From assembly GCF_000975135.1 (NCBI RefSeq), contig NZ_BBRF01000001.1, forward strand, positions 1,614,380 through 1,678,379: 64,000 nucleotides of DNA, written 5' to 3'. Shown piece after piece: positions 51,701 through 60,526 of the stretch. The DNA comes from Demequina aurantiaca. Lineage in GTDB: Bacteria > Actinomycetota > Actinomycetes > Actinomycetales > Demequinaceae. Under the pieces are notes generated by a model. The model did no database searches, was not told the DNA's origin, and saw nothing but the letters and a program-made list of their open reading frames with translations. How positions within the stretch are numbered: position 1 is the first letter of the stretch; every line of letters starts with the position of its first letter. The position numbers and the translations under genes were made by a program.

Positions 51701-52338
51701 AGCGGCTCCGGCAGGCAGAGCGCGCGATGAACCAGCTGGGCCGAGTGAACCCGCTCGCACTTGAGGAGTTCGCGGCGCTCGAGGAGCGACACAAATTCCT
51801 CACCGACCAACTCGCGGACGTCAAGAAGTCGCGCGAGGACCTCATGGAGATCGTCCGCGAGATCGACGAGCGGGTTGAGCAGATCTTTGTCGAGGCGTAC
51901 AACGACACCGCGGCGCAGTTCGAGCGCATTTTCCCGCGCCTGTTCCCCGGCGGCGAGGGAAAATTGATCCTCACCGACCCGGCGAACATGCTGACCACGG
52001 GGCTCGAGGTCGAGGCGCGTCCGGCTGGCAAGAAGGTCAAGCGGCTGTCGCTCCTGTCCGGCGGTGAGCGCTCGCTCACCGCGGTCGCGCTGCTGGTGTC
52101 CATCTTCAAGGCGCGCCCCAGCCCGTTCTACGTGATGGACGAGGTTGAAGCCGCGCTGGACGATGTCAACCTGGGCCGGCTGCTGGAGATCTTTACGGAA
52201 CTACAAGAAGACAGCCAGCTGATCGTCATCACGCACCAGAAACGCACGATGGAAATCGCGGATGCGCTGTACGGCGTGACGATGCGTGGGGACGGTGTCA
52301 CCACCGTGATCAGCCAAAGGCTCAAGGAGTCTGAGTAG
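48748..52338 (+). CDS. smc: Chromosome segregation protein SMC
   Basis: 1,196 residues, GTG start, no ribosome site. N-terminal ATPase half with Walker A GPNGSGKSNVVDAL (residues 32-45); coiled coil about 170-500; hinge about 505-660 with SRSVRGTVAAQI and the GSRNASGGAGD loop; second coiled coil to about 1030; C-terminal half with the LSGGERSLTAVALL signature and Walker B YVMDEVEAALDD. Forms a homodimer that with ScpAB loads onto DNA and organises the chromosome. Very regular Ala/Glu/Arg-rich coiled coils give many false overlapping frames. ftsY lies about 800 bases downstream, as in many actinobacteria. Confidence 0.97.
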   Translation: MYLKTLTLRGFKSFASATTLEFEPGVTCVVGPNGSGKSNVVDALAWVMGEQGAKTLRGGKMDDVIFAGTSGRAPLGRAEVALTIDNTDGALPIDYTEVTISRTLFRSGGSEYAINGTSCRLLDIQDLLSDSGLGREMHVIVGQGQLDAVLRATPEERRHFIEEAAGILKHRKRKDKALRKLDAMQANLTRVQDLTGEIRRQLGPLGKQAEVARQAQTIQADARDAKSRLLADDLSQLGNSLEQEQADETALLERRAAVEKSLAEMRDRLADLERASAEATPALTKANDTYYRLSSIRERLRNLAALADERVRMLGSNVDHSPPTDLVDLDEQLERARAAGQELAAEVAAAAEALTAAEAGRTDAEAVAETSERHLANLLRSVADRREGVARIAGDVAARRSRVEAAEAEIGRLNEALAAAIKRGNDATTEFQHLETSVASVEDGEEDLDEAHEAATEEWEDAKSALSDLKDKLNTAMRERDTWAAKAEALELTLTRKDGAGELLASGSRSVRGTVAAQIDVAADAEDAIAAALSSLADALAVESVEDAVDAIRWLRDEDAGRAEFLIGDSTATVDNPNVTLPDGVSWASEFISGSGGIVDTVRAFLSGVVVVDDLATARSVVSQHRDVVAVTRRGDLLGSRNASGGAGDAPSVLHMQAALDEAKTKRAAATVVVEATQFETRTAEERESAARSHHGITMERLNESDARMAAVAEQLGHFGAQARAAKGEAERLTVQLEEAAVRIAGDQETLTGLTERLAAAQAAPEQTETDTIAAQAQRDTHAQDAVAARARETEARLALRTAEERARALTARAESLERAATAERDARARAEEAAKRRERQAQAAREVIQGANETLAQIDVSVQRADDARAAAEQARTERSGQLSEVRRSVEEYAEEYRRLTDDAHKDEVARAQQKVRLEQLEQRAIDELGVDPKQLIEEFGPHLPVPRRRDDAAGTGAEGTEVVGVTEEGDASGVPYVREQQEKRLRQAERAMNQLGRVNPLALEEFAALEERHKFLTDQLADVKKSREDLMEIVREIDERVEQIFVEAYNDTAAQFERIFPRLFPGGEGKLILTDPANMLTTGLEVEARPAGKKVKRLSLLSGGERSLTAVALLVSIFKARPSPFYVMDEVEAALDDVNLGRLLEIFTELQEDSQLIVITHQKRTMEIADALYGVTMRGDGVTTVISQRLKESE

Positions 52339-52341
52339 CTT

Positions 52342-52410
52342 CCGGTCCAGAACGGACCAGCAGCACACCGACACGCCCCCGGGACGTGCGACATCGGACC
52401 AATGGGGGGG
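52342..52410 (-). repeat. Paired-motif element, copy B2
   Basis: Reverse complement of B1 at most positions: read on the minus strand it begins CCCCCCCATTGGTCCGATGT and contains a second CTGGTCCGTTCTGG unit. With B1 it forms inverted repeats that enclose smc. It starts 4 bases after the smc stop. Confidence 0.75.
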
Positions 52411-52798
52411 ACGTGCGGCGGTTTTGGGCTAGTAGTCGTGTCAGTTGCGGCTAAACCCTTACGTTGACGGGGCAAACCCTATAGACTCGCACCCGACGTC
52501 GTAGTAGCCGTCGCCGTTCACCGTCGCGGTGAGCGCGCTCCGATCGCTCGCACTACGATCCCGATCCGGTAGCCACCAAGCCGCGTCAGGGAGAGCCACT
52601 CACCCCCAGCAGTCAATCTCTGCCTGCGCGCATGGAACAGAGTAGAGCTCTCCTGCGTTCCCCAAACAGGGAAGGCCGGTAGGCGGCCGCCGGGAAGTTG
52701 GCGCCCAAAAGCCACCCTTTCTGGGGGCTTGCGCAACGGCTGATCGCGAGAGACGATTTGTCCTATATGAGAAGTGTCTAGGTCCGAAGGAGTGGTAA
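52411..52798. other. Long intergenic region between smc and small membrane gene
   Basis: About 390 bases without a convincing protein gene. It has a small perfect hairpin (TCACCG/CGGTGA, 52518-52532) and several GC-rich inverted segments around 52670-52735. I compared it by eye with RNase P, tmRNA, SRP RNA and common riboswitches and found no match, so a structured RNA is possible but unproven. A TATAT-containing -10 candidate near 52763-52770 could serve the next gene. Confidence 0.5.
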
Positions 52799-53095
52799 AT
52801 GTTCACGAACATGGAGTCAACGCTCACCATCGCGTTTATTTTGTCCGCCATCGTGTTCATCGCGGCCGTCGCCGCTGAGGGCCGTGGGCAGCACCTGCTG
52901 AGGGTCATCCTCGGACTCGAGGGTGAACGAGGCAAGGAACAACTCTTTGCCGATGTGGAGCGCGAGGACAACAACCTGCGACTCGTGACCGACATGTCAC
53001 GTCTCGAGGAGTTCAGCCGCGACACCACCGAAATTGAAGTGGCCGCTGCGATCGAAGCAGAGCTCAAGCGCGGCAAGGGAAACGCCGCAGCCTGA
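52799..53095 (+). CDS. Small single-pass membrane protein upstream of ftsY
   Basis: 98 residues, ATG after AGGAG (7-base spacing). One N-terminal membrane helix (IAFILSAIVFIAAVAAEG, about residues 10-27) and a charged helical cytoplasmic part (RVILGLEGERGKEQLFADVEREDNN). Not recognised. Its stop is 44 bases before ftsY, and the ftsY transcript probably starts in that gap. Confidence 0.6.
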   Translation: MFTNMESTLTIAFILSAIVFIAAVAAEGRGQHLLRVILGLEGERGKEQLFADVEREDNNLRLVTDMSRLEEFSRDTTEIEVAAAIEAELKRGKGNAAA

Positions 53096-53127
53096 GCGTC
53101 GACGTGACGCAAACGGCTCGCACCTGA

Positions 53128-53133
53128 CACACT
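53128..53133 (+). promoter_or_regulatory. Predicted leaderless -10 element of ftsY (CACACT)
   Basis: CACACT, 6 bases, GTG at 53140; no ribosome site. The first base is not T, so it is a weak match to TANNNT. Confidence 0.35.
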
Positions 53134-53139
53134 GACGCC

Positions 53140-54300
53140 GTGGATATTTCATGGATTCCTGGTGACCAGGACGCAATCGTCGCCGCAATTGCCGGCGTCG
53201 CCATTCTTGTCGCGGGTGCCGCGGTCTTCGTCACGAAGAGTCGTGACCGCCGAGACCTCGATAAATTCACGCCGCCGGCCAAGCCGAGTGATGATGTCAC
53301 CACGCCCCCGGCGGGTGCCGAGGCTCCCTCAGGCACCGCGCCAGCACAGCCAGACGTCCAGCCTCCGGCACCCAAGGGTGACCGTCCCGAGGATCCAGAC
53401 GCCCGCTTCGCGCGACTGCGATCCCGCCTCGGCGGCGGCCTAGGAGCCGGCCTCCTCTCCATCTTTGGACGCGGCAAACTCGACGCCAATGCCTGGGACG
53501 AGTTGGAAGAGACGCTCCTCCTCGCGGACGTGGGCCCGGCCGCCACGGACGACATCCTCGCGGCGCTCAAGACCCGGCTGACCCGCGAGCCCGACGTGGA
53601 GCCCAAGCGGGCCCTGCACGACGCACTCCTCGACATCGTCGACCCCACGCTGGACCGTTCCCTCTCGCTCGGGACACCCGGCGCGGCGGAGGGCACCACC
53701 GCGATCGTGGTGGGCGTCAACGGAGTGGGCAAGACCACGACGGTGGGCAAGATTGCTCGCGTGCTGGTCGCCGAGGACTACTCGGTGGTGCTCGGTGCCG
53801 CGGATACGTTCCGCGCCGCGGCTGCCGATCAGCTCGAGACCTGGGGTTCTCGCGTGGGCGTGCCCGTCGTGCGCTCGCACAAGGAGGGCGCGGATCCCGC
53901 GTCGGTCGCCTTCGAGGCCGCCGACAAGACGCGTACCGATGGGGCGGACGTGCTCCTGGTCGACACCGCCGGCCGCCTGCAGAACAAGGCTGGACTCATG
54001 GACGAGCTCGGCAAGATCGTGCGCGTGGTGTCCAAGGTGCGCCCGCCCAGCGAGGTGTTGTTGGTTCTCGACGCGACGACCGGGCAAAACGGTCTCAGCC
54101 AAGCGCGCATCTTTGGCGAGGTGGCGCCGCTTACCGGGATCATTCTGACCAAGATGGACGGCACAGCCAAGGGCGGCATCGTCATCGCCGTGCAGCGCGA
54201 ACTCGGCGTGCCCGTGAAGTTCCTGGGGCTAGGCGAGGGCGTCGACGACCTGGCTCCATTTGATCCGCAGCAGTTCGTCGACGGCCTACTGGGCGAGTAG
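53140..54300 (+). CDS. ftsY: Signal recognition particle receptor FtsY
   Basis: 386 residues, GTG start. An N-terminal membrane segment (AIVAAIAGVAILVAGAAVFV, residues 8-27) and an acidic/proline linker to about residue 85 precede the N domain, then the G domain with GVNGVGKTTTVGK (Walker A, near residue 190), DTFRAAAADQL, VDTAGRLQNKAG and TKMDGTAKGG. It docks Ffh-bound ribosomes at the membrane for secretion. The transmembrane anchor is typical of actinobacterial FtsY. Lies 44 bases after a small membrane gene and 10 bases before the DUF2510 gene. Confidence 0.97.
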   Translation: MDISWIPGDQDAIVAAIAGVAILVAGAAVFVTKSRDRRDLDKFTPPAKPSDDVTTPPAGAEAPSGTAPAQPDVQPPAPKGDRPEDPDARFARLRSRLGGGLGAGLLSIFGRGKLDANAWDELEETLLLADVGPAATDDILAALKTRLTREPDVEPKRALHDALLDIVDPTLDRSLSLGTPGAAEGTTAIVVGVNGVGKTTTVGKIARVLVAEDYSVVLGAADTFRAAAADQLETWGSRVGVPVVRSHKEGADPASVAFEAADKTRTDGADVLLVDTAGRLQNKAGLMDELGKIVRVVSKVRPPSEVLLVLDATTGQNGLSQARIFGEVAPLTGIILTKMDGTAKGGIVIAVQRELGVPVKFLGLGEGVDDLAPFDPQQFVDGLLGE

Positions 54301-54309
54301 GGGAGCACC

Positions 54310-55218
54310 ATGCCTGAGATTCCCGCAAACTGGTACGACGACGGCTCGGGGCGACTGCGCTATTGGGACGGCCAAGCCTGGACCGAGCACTTCGCGGACA
54401 CGTACGTGCCTCCGGCCCCTGCGGCACCTCCTGCCGGTCAGGCCCCACCCGCGCAGCAGGCTCAGCACTACCAGCAGGCTCCGCTCGCCGAGCAGGCCGT
54501 CGATGCTCAGCAAGCCTCACCGCCCGCTCAGGGCTTCGGCCCCGCGCAACCCTCGGCGGCAGCGACCCCGCAGAGCTACGCGCCTCAGTCGTGGGCCGAT
54601 GCACCCGGAACGCACGAGCATGCCGGGCCGACGTACGCCGACGGTCAGGTTGGCGCCTATTCCGACCCGTTCGCTATGCCGCCGCGTCAAGATGCCCACC
54701 ACGCCGCAGCGTCTGCGCCGCGAAAGAAACTCCCCGGCTGGGGGCTCGCGCTCATCATTGTGGGTGTTCTCGCCGTCATTGGTGTGATCGTCGGCGTCAT
54801 TGTGCTGATCGTGGTCGCGGTTCGTGGCGCGGCGGACCTCAACGACTCGGTCTTCGACGACTTTGAGGACCCCTACGCCGCGGCGTTGCCCTACGAGCTC
54901 GAGTCCGTCTATTGGGAACTCGACGCCGCGTACCGCGAAGACTCTTGCCCCGCGCTCATGGCCGTGACGACCCCCAACTACTTCGAGTCGCTCGGGCTCG
55001 ACCCCACGTCGTGCGTCGATGTGTTTAACCTCGACGAGGAGGAGACCGGGTTTGAGGGCACCCCCGAGTCGGGTGACATCCTGGGCAGTCACGCCACACT
55101 GACGGCCTACGAGACGTATGCCCTGGACGGCGAGTTCTATGGCGGCGAGGCGGTCTACACCCTCGTGAACATCGACGGCGAATGGCTGTTCGATTCGCTC
55201 GAGTACCCCGAGGACTAG
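54310..55218 (+). CDS. DUF2510 membrane protein
   Basis: 302 residues; ATG after GGGGAG. DUF2510 at the N-terminus (NWYDDGSGRLRYWDGQAWTE), a long Gln/Ala/Pro/Ser linker, one membrane helix (WGLALIIVGVLAVIGVIVGVIVLIVVAV, about residues 142-170), and a roughly 110-residue outer domain with two cysteines (SCPALM, PTSCVDV) and an NTF2-like pattern ending in GEWLFDSLEY. Function unknown. The 10-base gap to ftsY suggests co-transcription. Confidence 0.8.
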   Translation: MPEIPANWYDDGSGRLRYWDGQAWTEHFADTYVPPAPAAPPAGQAPPAQQAQHYQQAPLAEQAVDAQQASPPAQGFGPAQPSAAATPQSYAPQSWADAPGTHEHAGPTYADGQVGAYSDPFAMPPRQDAHHAAASAPRKKLPGWGLALIIVGVLAVIGVIVGVIVLIVVAVRGAADLNDSVFDDFEDPYAAALPYELESVYWELDAAYREDSCPALMAVTTPNYFESLGLDPTSCVDVFNLDEEETGFEGTPESGDILGSHATLTAYETYALDGEFYGGEAVYTLVNIDGEWLFDSLEYPED

Positions 55219-55322
55219 CCGTTCGCTACCGACGCGCCGGGTAACTGCGCCCGCGACTCGCCATGCGGAATGTCCGTATTTCGCCCCCCTCGCAACACAC
55301 CTTTTACCGCAGTGGCTCGTTT

Positions 55323-55360
55323 GTAACGCTCCCGAAACATTGGGGCCGTTCGCGCGAAAC
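55323..55360 (+). promoter_or_regulatory. GlnR-type operator upstream of amtB
   Basis: GTAAC, 6 bases, GAAAC (55323-55338) matches the actinobacterial GlnR half-site pair GTnAC-n6-GAAAC. Six bases later GCCGT, 6 bases, GAAAC (55345-55360) repeats the spacing, the second site with a degenerate first half. The 22-base phase is exactly that of known GlnR boxes. It lies about 60-100 bases before the amtB start and would activate ammonium uptake under nitrogen shortage. Confidence 0.7.
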
Positions 55361-55420
55361 AGTTCTACGCGACTCTGTTTCTTGACTAGCCGAGTGGCTG
55401 GGAAAAGGAGAAAACGGAAC

Positions 55421-56994
<1,574 letters not shown>

Positions 56995-57017
56995 CCGCAC
57001 CGCTACACATCACACCA

Positions 57018-58895
57018 ATGGAGCCCCACGCTAGCGACGCTCGCGATGGCTCCCACGCTGAGGTCCCGCATCCTTCTGGGGTGCGGGACCTCAAGCGTGA
57101 GCGGCGCGAACTCGCCGCCGAGCTTTACCGTGACAAGGTGTCGGGCCCGGCCCGACGCCTTGCACTGTCCGGACTCGCGTTCACCCGCCTCGCCGAGCAC
57201 TGGAACCTGATCACCGACGGCCTCACCGAGGGTGCGACGCTTGGCGCCGTGGGCAGCATCGGACGCGGCGACGCGGGACCCGAATCCGACCTCGACCTGG
57301 TGCTGATCCACGACGGCAACACCTTCTCGAAGGAGGAGCTGGCCGACCTCGCGGAGCGCCTCTGGTATCCCATCTGGGACGCTGGCCTTGAGCTCGACTA
57401 CTCGATGCGGTCAATCACCGAGTGTCGCCAGGTGGCGTCCAAGGATCTTGCCGCTGCAGCCGGGCTGCTCGACCTGCAGGCCATCGCCGGCGATGACGCC
57501 CTCGCCAAGCAGGCACGCGCCGCGATCTACCAGGACTGGCGCTCGGCAGCACGGAAGCGCTTCCCTGAACTTCTCAGCAATTCCCGCGCCCGTGCCGAAC
57601 GGCATGGCGAGCTCGCCTACCTGATCGAGCCGCACCTCAAGGAGTCCCGTGGTGGACTGCGCGACTGGATGAGCCTCAAGGCGCTGTCCGCCACCTGGCT
57701 GACCGACAAACCCCACGGCGCGGTCGATGCTGCTGGCAACTACCTTCTGGACGTCCGTGACGCGATTCAGACCGTGACGGAGCGGCCGCAGAACGTGCTG
57801 GGCCGTCACATCGCGGGCGACGTCGCGGACTTACTGGGCGAGTCCGATGCCGACGACGTGCTGGCCAAGCTTGCCGAGGCCGGCCGCACCATCGCCTATG
57901 CGCTGGACACGACGGAGCGAGGCGCTCGCCGCTCGCTTGAGCGCTCCGGCATTGGCTCGCGAGGATGGAAGGCTCGCCGCCGTGGCGGCCCGCCCCGTCA
58001 CGTACCGGTGGCTACCGGACTGATCGATGTGGACGGTGAGCTCGCCCTCGCGCCGGACTATGACGCGACCGCCGATGCACTGTTGCCGTTGCGCGCCGCC
58101 GCAACGGCCGCACAGACCGGGCTCACCTTCACCCCGAACCTGCTGGTCACCCTGGAGAAGTGCCCGGACCTGCCGGAGCCGTGGCCTCACGAGGCCCTCG
58201 AGTACCTCCGCGACCTGTTGGGAGCGAGCGCGCATCTGGTGTCCGTGTGGGAGGCGATCGACCTCGCGGGGCTCGCCGTGCGGTGGCTGCCCGAGTGGGA
58301 GGGGGTGCGCAACCGTCCTCAGCGCAGTCCCGTGCACCGCTACACCGTGGACCGTCACTCCATCGAGGCGGTGGTGCTCGCGGGTAAGGCGCGCAGGCAC
58401 GTCGAGGACGCAGATCTGCTGGTGTTCACCGCGTGGCTGCACGACATCGGCAAGCGCGCCGGGGCGACCAACCATTCACTCGACGGCGCAGACCTGATTC
58501 CCAGCATCGCGAACCGCCTTGGGTTGTCAAAAGACTTCGCGCACGACATCGAGGTCCTCGTGCGCCAGCACCTGACCCTCGCGCAGTTCGCCACCACGCG
58601 GGACCTGGACGACCCGCAGACCGTGGCTGACCTGCTTGCCGCCGTCGAGGGACGCGAGGACCTGCTCGAGGTGCTCCGCGCACTCACCGAGGCAGACGCC
58701 AAGGCGGCTGGCCCCAAGGCCTGGACGACCTGGCGCGAGACGCTCATCTCTGACTTGACGCACCGTGCCAAGCAAGCCCTCACCCACGGCCACCTGGACG
58801 GTGAGAACCTCCCCCCGGCATCGGCCGATCTTGACCCGCCAGCCGTGGATCCAGGAATCGTGGACCAAGCCCAGGTGCCGCCCCAGGTAGGCTAG
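57018..58895 (+). CDS. glnD: PII uridylyl/adenylyltransferase GlnD, short form
   Basis: 625 residues. The nucleotidyltransferase part has VGSIGRGDAGPESDLDLV (about residues 77-94) and a linker helix region, then an HD domain with HRYTVDRHSIEAVV and HDIGKRAG (His and Asp near 475). Reading ends at residue 625 after GENLPPASADLDPP. Typical GlnD proteins continue for another 150-250 residues with two ACT domains that bind glutamine; I see none here. It should modify Tyr51 of GlnB. The ACT loss suggests altered glutamine sensing. Directly follows glnB. Confidence 0.88.
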   Translation: MEPHASDARDGSHAEVPHPSGVRDLKRERRELAAELYRDKVSGPARRLALSGLAFTRLAEHWNLITDGLTEGATLGAVGSIGRGDAGPESDLDLVLIHDGNTFSKEELADLAERLWYPIWDAGLELDYSMRSITECRQVASKDLAAAAGLLDLQAIAGDDALAKQARAAIYQDWRSAARKRFPELLSNSRARAERHGELAYLIEPHLKESRGGLRDWMSLKALSATWLTDKPHGAVDAAGNYLLDVRDAIQTVTERPQNVLGRHIAGDVADLLGESDADDVLAKLAEAGRTIAYALDTTERGARRSLERSGIGSRGWKARRRGGPPRHVPVATGLIDVDGELALAPDYDATADALLPLRAAATAAQTGLTFTPNLLVTLEKCPDLPEPWPHEALEYLRDLLGASAHLVSVWEAIDLAGLAVRWLPEWEGVRNRPQRSPVHRYTVDRHSIEAVVLAGKARRHVEDADLLVFTAWLHDIGKRAGATNHSLDGADLIPSIANRLGLSKDFAHDIEVLVRQHLTLAQFATTRDLDDPQTVADLLAAVEGREDLLEVLRALTEADAKAAGPKAWTTWRETLISDLTHRAKQALTHGHLDGENLPPASADLDPPAVDPGIVDQAQVPPQVG

Positions 58896-58923
58896 AACGC
58901 AAGTCTTTTCTGAAAGGGCACCA

Positions 58924-60519
58924 GTGTTCGCAAACCTCTCCGACCGTCTGACATCGACCTTCCGCAACCTGCGCGGGAAGGGACGCCTCTCCGAGGCCGA
59001 CATCGACGGCACCATTCGTGAAATCCGTCGCGCCTTGCTCGATGCCGACGTCGCCGTTCCCGTGGTCCGTACCTTTACTGGCAACATCCGCGAGCGCGCG
59101 CTCGGCATGGAAGTCTCCGAGGCCCTCAATCCGGGCCAGCAGGTCGTCAAGATCGTTAACGAGGAGCTCGTCGCGATCCTGGGTGGCGAAACCCGCAACC
59201 TCAAGTTCGCGAAGAACGGCCCCACGGTCATCATGCTTGCGGGTCTGCAGGGTGCCGGAAAGACCACGCTGGCCGGAAAGCTTGCGCACAACCTCAAGCA
59301 GCAGGGGCAGACGCCGCTGCTCGTGGCCGCCGACCTCCAGCGCCCCAACGCCGTCACGCAGCTCCAGGTGGTCGGTGAGCGTGCTGGCGTGCCGGTGTTT
59401 GCCCCCGAGCCCGGTGTCACCCGCGAGGGCGAGAAGCAGCGGGGCAACCCCGTCAAGGTCGCCAAGAAGGGTCTCAAGGAGGCCCAGGCCAAGCAGCACT
59501 CCGTGGTGATTGTCGACACCGCCGGCCGCCTTGGTGTTGACGCCGAGCTCATGAAGCAGGCGGGGGACATCCGCAAGGCAATTGAGCCCAACGAGGTCCT
59601 GTTCGTCATCGACTCGATGATCGGTCAGGACGCGGTCAACACGGCCAAGGCGTTCCAAGATGGCGTGGACTTCACGGGCGTCGTGCTCACCAAGCTAGAC
59701 GGTGACGCGCGCGGTGGTGCCGCACTGTCCGTCGCAGAGGTCACCGGCCGACCCATCATGTTCGCCTCCACCGGTGAGAAGCTCGACGAGTTCGAGGTGT
59801 TCCACCCCGACCGTATGGCCTCGCGCATCCTGGACATGGGTGACGTGCTGTCGCTCATCGAACAGGCCGAGAAGGCTTTCGATGAGGATGAGTCCAAGCG
59901 CATGGCGGATAAGGTCGCCAAGGGGGAAGATTTCACCCTCAGCGACTTCCTGAGCCAGATGCAGCAACTCAAGAACATGGGCTCCATGAAGAAGATGCTG
60001 ACCATGCTTCCGGGCATGGGTCAGATGCGCGACCAGATCGACAACTTCGACGAGGCGGAGCTGGTGCGGACCGAGGCGATGATCCAGTCGATGACTCCCG
60101 CCGAGCGTGACAATCCCAAGATCCTGAACGGCTCGCGCCGCCTGCGCATCGCCAAGGGTTCCGGAACGTCGGTCGCCCAGATCAATACCTTGGTCAAGCG
60201 TTTTGGCGACGCCCAGCAGATGATGCGTGCCATTGGCAAGGGCGGCGGGATGCCGCAGATGCCCGGTGCCGGCGGAGGTCCGGGTGCGTACGGCGGCATG
60301 CCCGGCGGCAAGAAGTCTCGCGGCAAGCAGGCCCCCCAGCGCAAGGTCAAGGGCAAGAGCGGCAACCCGGCCAAGCGCGCTCAGCAGGAGGCCGCGGCCA
60401 AGTCAGGGGCGAACTCGGCGCCCGCGGGCAGCGCGTTCGGCCTGGGCACCGCGCCGGAGCCCAAGGACGTGGACCCGACCCAGTTGAACGCCGACCTCGG
60501 CAAGTACCTGGGACGTTAG
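58924..60519 (+). CDS. ffh: Signal recognition particle protein Ffh
   Basis: 531 residues, GTG after AAAGGGC. NG domain with GLQGAGKTTLAGKL (near residue 106), VDTAGRLGVD and TKLDGDARGG; then the Met-rich M domain (FLSQMQQLKNMGSMKKMLTM) that binds SRP RNA and signal sequences. The C-terminal 90 residues are Gly/Met/Lys-rich (GGGMPQMPGAGGGPG, KKSRGKQAPQ), longer than in E. coli and common in actinobacteria. Partner of FtsY at 53140. The SRP RNA gene is not in this window. Confidence 0.97.
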   Translation: MFANLSDRLTSTFRNLRGKGRLSEADIDGTIREIRRALLDADVAVPVVRTFTGNIRERALGMEVSEALNPGQQVVKIVNEELVAILGGETRNLKFAKNGPTVIMLAGLQGAGKTTLAGKLAHNLKQQGQTPLLVAADLQRPNAVTQLQVVGERAGVPVFAPEPGVTREGEKQRGNPVKVAKKGLKEAQAKQHSVVIVDTAGRLGVDAELMKQAGDIRKAIEPNEVLFVIDSMIGQDAVNTAKAFQDGVDFTGVVLTKLDGDARGGAALSVAEVTGRPIMFASTGEKLDEFEVFHPDRMASRILDMGDVLSLIEQAEKAFDEDESKRMADKVAKGEDFTLSDFLSQMQQLKNMGSMKKMLTMLPGMGQMRDQIDNFDEAELVRTEAMIQSMTPAERDNPKILNGSRRLRIAKGSGTSVAQINTLVKRFGDAQQMMRAIGKGGGMPQMPGAGGGPGAYGGMPGGKKSRGKQAPQRKVKGKSGNPAKRAQQEAAAKSGANSAPAGSAFGLGTAPEPKDVDPTQLNADLGKYLGR

Positions 60520-60526
60520 GCGCCCT

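Noticed and set aside
52411..52798. Possible SRP RNA, RNase P RNA or tmRNA in the smc-ftsY gap
   Set aside because: None of the conserved core sequences of these RNAs is found on either strand.
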